A stretch of DNA of 64,000 nt from positions 186,001-250,000 of the forward strand of contig JAOSKE010000002.1 of the NCBI GenBank assembly GCA_027493775.1. The letters are read 5' to 3'. Position numbers and translations under genes: made by a program. The notes under the pieces were generated by a model. It saw nothing but the letters and a program-made list of their open reading frames with translations, was not told the origin of the DNA and did not search any database. Shown in pieces: positions 57,696 through 64,000 of the stretch. How positions within the stretch are numbered: the first letter of the stretch is position 1; every line of letters begins with the position of its first letter. This stretch comes from Kiritimatiellia bacterium. GTDB lineage: Bacteria > Verrucomicrobiota > Kiritimatiellia > CAIVKH01.

Positions 57696-58447
57696 AGGAT
57701 CACGCACTGCGGAATTCGCAAAAAAAAACCATACGCCTCGTGGAAGCGCGCATAGCATCCCGCAAAGTCCGGGCTTCGGTCCACGGTAAATCCCTCACGT
57801 TAATCCACTCGCGATTTTGGGATGCAACGCATCAATCTGTCGTCGAAGCTGAAATCGATCCGTACTTCGAAGCGGTCACTGGTTCAGTTGCGTCTGACGC
57901 CGTAGTGCTGGACGCAGGGGCTGCCACTGGGCAATTCGCCATTTCCTGGAGTCTCCACCACCCGACAAACACGGTTCACGCATTTGAACCCTCGCTGCGA
58001 CAACGCATATTCCTCAACCGCAACGCCCGACTCAACGGCGTCGCGCATCAACTACGCGTTCATCCACTTGGCTTGTGGAATCAAAACACAACACTCGCCT
58101 TCCGTACGCACGGCGACATCAGTTCCGTTGAGTGCGCACACCAACTGCCGCCGAATCTACTTTTTACAGAGCGCGTGCAAGTCGTTCGCCTCGACGATTG
58201 GGCCGAGCAGGCAGCGCTCGATCGCCTCGATTTAATCAAAATGGATATTGAAGGCGCGGAAATCGAAGCGCTGCACGGTGCCGAGAGCGCATTGAAAAGA
58301 TTTCGGCCGCAGTTGTTGATCCAGGCCTATCACCTGCGTGACGGCAAGCGCACATTGGAACCCTGCGCAGAATGGCTGACGACTCTTGGCTATCGCTGTC
58401 ACGAGTGGAAGAACACGGGACTTCTCCATGCGACGCCTCTGGATTAA
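57692..58447 (+). CDS. FkbM-family methyltransferase (second)
   Basis: A 251-residue FkbM methyltransferase. SAM motif I is AVVLDAGAATGQFAISWSLH, then HAFEPSLRQRIFLNRNARLN, the DISSVE loop, and the family hallmark LDLIKMDIEGAEIEALHGAE. It starts with TTG at 57692, overlapping the flippase stop by 4 bases. Its 3' end overlaps the following glycosyltransferase by 20 bases. It differs clearly from the first FkbM gene, so they probably methylate different hydroxyls. Confidence 0.83.
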   Translation: MKDHALRNSQKKTIRLVEARIASRKVRASVHGKSLTLIHSRFWDATHQSVVEAEIDPYFEAVTGSVASDAVVLDAGAATGQFAISWSLHHPTNTVHAFEPSLRQRIFLNRNARLNGVAHQLRVHPLGLWNQNTTLAFRTHGDISSVECAHQLPPNLLFTERVQVVRLDDWAEQAALDRLDLIKMDIEGAEIEALHGAESALKRFRPQLLIQAYHLRDGKRTLEPCAEWLTTLGYRCHEWKNTGLLHATPLD

Positions 58448-59565
58448 TGGACTTCACGCGGGCATGGAAGGGGTTGGACAAGGCGTATATGCCCAGCGTT
58501 TGCTCGCCATGTTTGCGCGTCACGTCGAATCAGCAGTGTGTGAAATAACCGTCGTGATGCCCGAGCAACAAGTGGCCCGGGCAGCAGAGCTATTGCGCCC
58601 ACTTCATATTGAAGGCCGACGACTCTCGCAGATCAACAATCCACTGCTCAGGGCTACGGACTGGAATATCCGCTTCTTTGCCCTTCCTGAGCTTCGGGAA
58701 AAAGGGACAATTGCCTTCAGTCCCGGCTCGGGCTGGGGCCTGCGCACACCCCGAACGCTCGCGATGACGTATCACGATTGTATCTATCGCCATTTCTCGG
58801 CCTATATGGGTCGCCGCTTTGCGCGCGCATGGCTCACCCGGCGCGCCGAGCGCTTTCTTCGACACGCCAAAACTGTTTTCACAGAATCGGAGCATGCAGC
58901 ACGAGACATCCATCAACTTCTGGGCATTGCGCAGGAAAAAATCGCCGTAATTCCTGCCTGGCTCCCTCCTGAATACAGCGTCGAGTTGGCGCAGGCGCAA
59001 CGAGAAGCCGTCAGACAAAAATACAGACTCCCTGATCGCTACTGGCTTTATGTTGGGGGCTATGACATTCGCAAGAACGTTGAGTTCATGATTCGCGCGT
59101 ACACGGAAGCACAGAAGCGCAGCCCCTGCCCCCACTGGTTCTCGCGGGCCGGATCCCGACGACAGTCGGTCGACTCTTTGCAATGTTCTTGGCGCGCTTA
59201 ACGCGAGCGGGCTGAATCGCAACGCATTCCCACAACCCGGCTTCATCGCAAATGAAGATTTACCCAGTCTTTATGCGGGCGCTGAGCTTTTTGTCTATCC
59301 CTCCTTGATGGAAGGCTATGGACTTCCGCCCCTGGAGGCAATGGGTTGCGGCTGTCCGGCTATCGTGGCCGACAACAGCAGCCTTCGCGAAGTCGTACTG
59401 GACGCCAGCTACCGTTTTGACACAAGTAGCACAGGTCAACTGGTTTCGCTATTTTTACGCGCCGCTGAAAGTCCGCTCACACTCGACCCGAGCTTCAGAC
59501 GGGATAACCACGATGAAACACAGGCGGCACAGGCATATTGGTCAGTATTAAAGGCTATGGAGTAA
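58428..59565 (+). CDS. Glycosyltransferase family 4 (two frame breaks)
   Basis: About 379 residues when read through. The start is MRRLWINGLHAGMEGVGQGV, with the Gly loop. The middle has LAMTYHDCIYRHFSAYMGRR, a typical GT4 motif, and DRYWLYVGGYDIRKNVEFMI. The frame breaks at C5 59129-59133 (C6 expected) and again at G3 59146-59148 (G4 expected), restoring PPLVLAGPDPDDSRSTLCNV. The end is FVYPSLMEGYGLPPLEAMGC with the E-x7-E motif (EGYGLPPLE). As read, the enzyme would stop at 59201 without its donor site. It overlaps the FkbM gene by 20 bases and is followed closely by another GT4. Confidence 0.86.
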
Positions 59566-59566
59566 G

Positions 59567-60712
59567 ATGTCCGAACCGCAGTGGAAAGTGGGCATAGATT
59601 TGGCGCCAGCCGGGCGGCAAAAAACAGCGCCCGGCACCGCGCGTCACGTTGCGGGTCAAGCACGAGCACTCTTTGCGCTCGACGTTCCCTGGAAATGGGT
59701 TCCCGTTTTTTCAGCGGCTCCGAATCCGCTGCGCGAAGAAGTGGCTCACCTCTCACCCTTGGAGACTCCGTTTAAAAGAGCATCGCTGCACTCGACCCTC
59801 GGCGTGTCACGCCGATGGCAACAGACTTCGTGCGACTTGGGTTTCTGCACGGCCTACTTCACTCCGATCGGCGGCCCTCCCGTTGTCGCAAATTTTTTCG
59901 ACTCAAATTTTGTCGAAAACATTGATGCGTGGCATCGCGAAAAGAAACGGGCGCAGTACCTCGTCACTCGCACCTTGATGCTGCGAAGTATACAACGCGC
60001 CCAGGCGCTGTTTATTGATTCCGAATACTGCCGCAATCAAATTGCACGGCACCTGCCTCATCAGGCACACAAGTTTATTGTCGCGCCTTGCGGAATAAAA
60101 CAGCCAGGGCCGCCCGGAGCAAAACCGCCGTCTTGGGCGACCCCATCGGATCGTCCTTTTTTCCTCTATGTAGGGTCTTTCTCAGACAACAAAAATCAAC
60201 GCACGCTGCTAGCGGCTTGGCATCTCTTTCAGACAAAATACCCGGACGCACCAAGACTCGTGCTTATCGGCCCCGGCCGTGGGCAATATATGGACGAGGT
60301 TATCCATCCTCTACATCGCGCGCTCCCGCGCCCCGAGGAGGTTATTCTGCCGGGGTTCACGGCCGAAGAGGACTTGAACTGGGCGTTCTGGAACGCAACC
60401 GCCTATCTACAGCCATCTATTGCGGAGGGATTCGGACTCCCGGTCATTGAGGCCATGAGCTGCGGGTTGCCCGTGGCCTGCTCCGATAGCACCAGCTTGC
60501 CGGAAGTTGCTGGCGGGAATGCGCTCCTCTTCAATCCGCACAGTCCAAACTCTATTCTTGAAGCGATCGAGAAACTTTGGCAGGACCAAGCCCTCCGCGC
60601 ACAGATGGCTGAAGCGGGGCGAATCCATGCAACCCGATACACCTGGGAAAAGAATGCAAAAATCGTTGCAGACGCGATACACTCGCAACTAACTAAAACT
60701 CGTAATGAATAG
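59567..60712 (+). CDS. Glycosyltransferase family 4
   Basis: A 381-residue GT4. Motifs are KVGIDLAPAGRQKTAPGTAR, VGSFSDNKNQRTLLAAWHLF, PRLVLIGPGRGQYMDEVIHP, AYLQPSIAEGFGLPVIEAMS (E-x7-E) and CGLPVACSDSTSLPEVAGGN. The N-terminal half has a distinctive RSIQRAQALFIDSEYCRNQI helix. The ATG is 1 base after the previous gene's stop, so they are translated together. It resembles the previous GT4 (both end in the SLPEV/SLREV block), suggesting gene duplication. Confidence 0.9.
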   Translation: MSEPQWKVGIDLAPAGRQKTAPGTARHVAGQARALFALDVPWKWVPVFSAAPNPLREEVAHLSPLETPFKRASLHSTLGVSRRWQQTSCDLGFCTAYFTPIGGPPVVANFFDSNFVENIDAWHREKKRAQYLVTRTLMLRSIQRAQALFIDSEYCRNQIARHLPHQAHKFIVAPCGIKQPGPPGAKPPSWATPSDRPFFLYVGSFSDNKNQRTLLAAWHLFQTKYPDAPRLVLIGPGRGQYMDEVIHPLHRALPRPEEVILPGFTAEEDLNWAFWNATAYLQPSIAEGFGLPVIEAMSCGLPVACSDSTSLPEVAGGNALLFNPHSPNSILEAIEKLWQDQALRAQMAEAGRIHATRYTWEKNAKIVADAIHSQLTKTRNE

Positions 60713-62217
60713 CCCGCGCAACCAAACACCACAGGTGGACTTACAGCGAATGAACCTGCTCTTCGCGGGCTTGTTCTTGACCGCAGCCGCTCTGTTTGTA
60801 GTCGTCAAGGCCATGCGCGGTGGCGTCAACAGCTTGATCACGACCACTGGTGTCGTCGGCGGGTTGATCTGGGTCGTCGCGGGAAGAAAAGTTTGGTGGT
60901 TCCCTATAATAATCGCAACCTCCATTGGAGGGCTAATTTGGGTCGGCTTTCGAATCTACACCCATGAAATATCCTTGATTATAGCAGCCATTGCGCTCTT
61001 CCCGGCCATTGCGATCAATTACAGATCCATGGAACAGTATCGTGGCCCCCTGTCATGGATGACCTATGCCCTAATGATTTACGTCATCGCGCACCTTGGC
61101 GCGAGCCTGATACTAAACCGCTACTCGGCGGAAACCGGCTACGGCAACATTACACGCACCTATATGGGGGCCATCTGGCCCCTGCTGTTCGTGCTCGGCA
61201 TGCACCATTACGGGGATGCAAGCCGGATGCGCTTGGCGATTAACATTATCTACATCGGTCTCATTGCGCGCGTGTTGTTCGGTCTGTACCTCTACTTTTT
61301 TCCCGGTCTCGTCTTTTTCCGCGGATTTAACGCCTTTTTCGTTCTGTCCGAATCCAGCAGCACCGAGCTTCGGCGAACAGCCCTGCACCTCGCCATTATC
61401 GCATTGGGGTTCGTTGCGACAGCGCATCGTCTCCCCCAAAAAGTATTTCACCTCACCATTACCGTATTGGCCGCATGGCTGGTCCTTATGGGAGCCGCTC
61501 GCACAGCCGTTGCCATGCTTGGAGTCATCCCGCTCTTTTGGCTGCTCGTCTTGCGCAAATACACATGGATATTCCTTATGCTTTGCGCGATGTCCGCAAT
61601 CGTTGTGTTTTTTAATTTACATCCCGAAATAATCTATTTGTTCCCCAAAGCGACCTCAGCGTGCGCTGACCATCCTCATCTTCGGCGACGTATTGGACAT
61701 CCAGGCAAAACTCGCGGGAAGCGATCTATGGCATGCAGTGCTGTTTGATGAAGGAAAGCGGCGATGGCTGACATCCCCACTGACATTCCTCTTCGGCAAC
61801 AGAGTCCACCGCTTCGATATGAACGTGGGCGGTTACTGGGCCGACTTCTTTTATACCGTCAAGGTGGCGGCAAATACCGCGCGCTATGAAAGCGGGTTAT
61901 GGACCGTGCTTGCCACTACCGGGCTGGTGGGGGCAGCCTTGTATGTCGCAACGTTCTTCACTCTTTTGCGCGACTCTGTTCGCATACTTTTTCGCGAGCG
62001 CATCACCGACTTGAACCATCTTATTTACTTCGTCGCTGCGTCTCACGCCCTACTCTATTTTCTCTTCGCACCTGTCAGCGGCGGTTTCCCCGGCGTCGAA
62101 CTGATGTGGGCCGGGCTGGCTTGCATCACGTATCGCGACGAACGAATTCGCAAGGAAAAGCTTCGGCTTGAATCAGAAGGCGTCCCCAACAGGCCCGCGA
62201 CGCTCATAATTAGATGA
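60705..62217 (+). CDS. O-antigen polymerase/ligase-like membrane protein (one frame break)
   Basis: About 503 residues with roughly ten hydrophobic segments: LLFAGLFLTAAALFVVVKAM, IIAAIALFPAIAINYRSM, LVFFRGFNAFFVLSE and YTWIFLMLCAMSAIVVFFNL in the first part; LYVATFFTLLRDSVRILFRE and LIYFVAASHALLYFLFAPVS in the second. The large outer loop lies around LFGNRVHRFDMNVGGYWADF, as in Wzy/WaaL-like proteins. The frame shifts at 61643-61649 (CCCCAAAG; one A or C too many), after which QRALTILIFGDVLDIQAKLA continues. It overlaps the preceding GT4 by 8 bases. It would polymerise or ligate the repeat units. Confidence 0.78.
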
Positions 62218-64000
62218 CGAGCGCGACAGAGTGTGCCATGACAAGTCGCCCACGACTTCTGGTCTTTGAACAGCGAATGATGGGCGATGCGCTGATGAGT
62301 TTTCCGTTCATCCGTTCTGCGCTGTCCCGCTTTGATGTCCACGTCGCCTGTGCGCCGAACACTGCAAATGTTTTTGCCCTTCTGCTTCCATCGGATCGAA
62401 TTCATCCCTGGCTTCCACCGTGGGTTCAACCTGATGCCCGGAACAAGTCAATGCGGAGACCTCGAAGCGGCCTCAAAGCTTATTTGAGCGAACTCAAAAA
62501 GCTCGCACCGGATACTGCAGTATCGGTCTGGTCTGACTCTCGCGTTCATTACCTTATGGCCCGGTGCGGCGCACGCGCACGCATCGGATTCCCAATGAAA
62601 AGCGGCAATTACTACGGTGGCCTGCTCTCGTGGCGAAAACCGGTTTTGTGCGCGGGTAAATTAGTCGGCCTCGTCGGATCGCTTCTCAACGGAGCGCCGC
62701 AATTGACGCTCCCGCTTTTCAAAAAGAGTTCGGAACAACACCATATCGAAAGTTGGCGGCAACTCGCCGATGCCCTATCACTCCCATGGGATGAATCAAC
62801 ACCCTGGTTCACACCGCACAGAGTCGAATTGCCGACCGAGATCACCGCCACCATTTCGCGAGCACGGCAGGAGAATCGCCCGGTCTGGCTCGTACACGCT
62901 GGCGCACGTGTTTCACTTCAACGCTGGCCGGTATCGCACTTCGCCGAAATGATAGAAGAAGTTCTTGTTCCTGCTGGAGCCGAAGTCATTCTCGTGGATT
63001 CGCCGGAGGTCAAATGGCCTGAAGCGTTGAGATCAAAATTTGAAACAGCAGATTTTGGTAATATTGAACAGCTTATCACTCTTTTTGATAGCTGCGATGG
63101 TCTTCTCTGCAACGATACCGGAGTCTCACACCTCGCGGGCGCACTTGGTAAATCCGTTCTCACCGTGTTTCTCACCAGTAATCCGAACTGGTACGCGCCG
63201 CGCGGCCCCCACAGCCACTGGGTCGCAAACACCAGCAGCATCCGTTTTCCGAGCATTGACGAGCATATAAATCCGCGCCACCCCGCAAACCCACCAGATT
63301 TGAGACCCCGCGTCCGCGCTGCTTTACACGAACTACTGAGTGAGCCGAAAAAACAGTCCGCGACCGCACTCTACAGCAACAGAGCGAGTCTCCCCTTGCG
63401 CGTCCTAATTGATGCTCACATGATCGGTGAGCGCGAAACCGGGAACGAAACCTACATCACCCACCTCATACAGGCTCTGCGCGCACTCGATACGAACCTT
63501 GAGCTTATTATCGCTTGCGCACATCGGGACAAAACCTTTACCGCTCTCGGACCACCGGATGACAAATGCCGATATCACCAAGTCTCCACCTCCCCCTGGC
63601 GGCGGCTTGGCTGGGAACTATCGAACTTGGCGCAGCGCGAACAAGCAGACGTCATACACGTTACCTACATCGGCCCGCTGCGCACGCCTTGCCCTCTCGT
63701 CACAAGCATTCACGACGTCTCCTATAAAGTCGAACCCTCATGGTTCTCTCCGCGTGATCGGCGCGTGCTCGGCATGGGCATCGGACGGACGGTTCGTTAT
63801 GCGAAGCGCATCATTACCATCTCGGAACATTCCAAATCAGAAATTATTGAGAAGCTACATGTTCCGGCCGACAAGATCACGGTCGCGCTGTTGGCAGCGG
63901 CGGCAAATTATGTGAGACAACCGGAAAGCGTTCGCTCCAGCTACTCGCCCCAAGCCCTAGGCATTAATACCCCTTTCGTGCTCGCTGTTGGAAATCTCCA
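62214..64000 (+). CDS. GT9 heptosyltransferase-like domain joined in frame to a GT4 domain (runs off the window)
   Basis: One open frame of at least 595 residues reaches the right edge. The first about 380 residues are GT9-like: RLLVFEQRMMGDALMSFPFI at the start, RPVWLVHAGARVSLQRWPVS, and FDSCDGLLCNDTGVSHLAGA (the D-T-G-x-x-H-x-A motif of heptosyltransferases). From about 63396 a GT4-type start follows (LRVLIDAHMIGERETGNETY), then VTSIHDVSYKVEPSWFSPRD and AKRIITISEHSKSEIIEKL. An A6 run (63348-63353) lies at the join; one base more or less would end the GT9 frame just after TTG 63396, giving two genes. The ATG at 62214 overlaps the previous stop (ATGA); ATG 62238 is an alternative. Confidence 0.8.
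   Translation, partial: MTSATECAMTSRPRLLVFEQRMMGDALMSFPFIRSALSRFDVHVACAPNTANVFALLLPSDRIHPWLPPWVQPDARNKSMRRPRSGLKAYLSELKKLAPDTAVSVWSDSRVHYLMARCGARARIGFPMKSGNYYGGLLSWRKPVLCAGKLVGLVGSLLNGAPQLTLPLFKKSSEQHHIESWRQLADALSLPWDESTPWFTPHRVELPTEITATISRARQENRPVWLVHAGARVSLQRWPVSHFAEMIEEVLVPAGAEVILVDSPEVKWPEALRSKFETADFGNIEQLITLFDSCDGLLCNDTGVSHLAGALGKSVLTVFLTSNPNWYAPRGPHSHWVANTSSIRFPSIDEHINPRHPANPPDLRPRVRAALHELLSEPKKQSATALYSNRASLPLRVLIDAHMIGERETGNETYITHLIQALRALDTNLELIIACAHRDKTFTALGPPDDKCRYHQVSTSPWRRLGWELSNLAQREQADVIHVTYIGPLRTPCPLVTSIHDVSYKVEPSWFSPRDRRVLGMGIGRTVRYAKRIITISEHSKSEIIEKLHVPADKITVALLAAAANYVRQPESVRSSYSPQALGINTPFVLAVGNL

Overview
The window looks like one contig from a Gram-negative-type bacterium, most likely in the PVC superphylum (Verrucomicrobiota/Kiritimatiellota-like). 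The reasons are an exosortase with an EpsI partner and a PEP-CTERM protein, giant DUF11 surface proteins, bacterial thrombospondin-type-3 repeats, GYF_2 and CpXC domain proteins, several lipoproteins and an outer-membrane-like barrel. This placement is an inference from gene content; no 16S rRNA or other decisive marker is present. GC content is roughly mid-50s percent and genes are dense on both strands.

Layout. 0-3 kb: a YiiD-C-type thioesterase gene split by a 1.1-kb IS630-family element inserted at a TA, then an amidohydrolase. 3-27 kb: housekeeping and envelope genes, namely a LysM lipoprotein with a GYF_2/coiled-coil protein, M29 aminopeptidase, RlmI-like methyltransferase, HrpB helicase, MsrB, a two-subunit ABC exporter with rsmE, a histone-deacetylase-like amidohydrolase, gltX, serC, tRNA-Arg(CCG), a DUF486 protein, an SGNH lipoprotein, a TPR membrane protein, a CpXC protein, dapF, mazG, a HAD protein lacking its acidic residues, a free-standing CBM20 protein, a phosphoesterase and a barrel. 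27-36 kb: exported-protein genes, including a ~2118-residue DUF11 protein, a PEP-CTERM protein, a TSP3 protein and a small lipoprotein. 36-44 kb: a membrane EEP-family protein, the efp-epmA pair and gyrB-gyrA.

44-64 kb is an envelope-glycan region. On the minus strand are a GmhB-like phosphatase, exosortase, EpsI with a CxxC zinc-ribbon insert, UDP-glucuronate decarboxylase and an FHA protein. On the plus strand are DUF362, a conserved ~60-residue protein, a NoeA-like methyltransferase, a membrane sulfatase-like protein, at least four GT4 glycosyltransferases, two FkbM methyltransferases, a Wzx-like flippase, a Wzy/O-antigen-ligase-like protein and, at the right edge, a GT9 (heptosyltransferase-like) frame joined to another GT4. 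Together these would make, flip, polymerise and decorate a surface polysaccharide, while the exosortase processes PEP-CTERM proteins such as the one at 33.9 kb.

A striking property is about 15 single-base reading-frame breaks in otherwise intact genes (gltX, mazG x2, HAD, phosphoesterase, DUF11 x2, TSP3, gyrB x2, gyrA x2, DUF362, GT4 x2, Wzy). Most lie in homopolymers: A runs are mostly one base too long and G/C runs mostly one base too short. The simplest reading is consensus error from long-read sequencing, so I annotate these as single genes and give the position of each break. The intergenic spaces also carry a dispersed ~80-110 bp repeat family (14.8, 15.1, 22.7 and 22.9 kb) and other short repeats.
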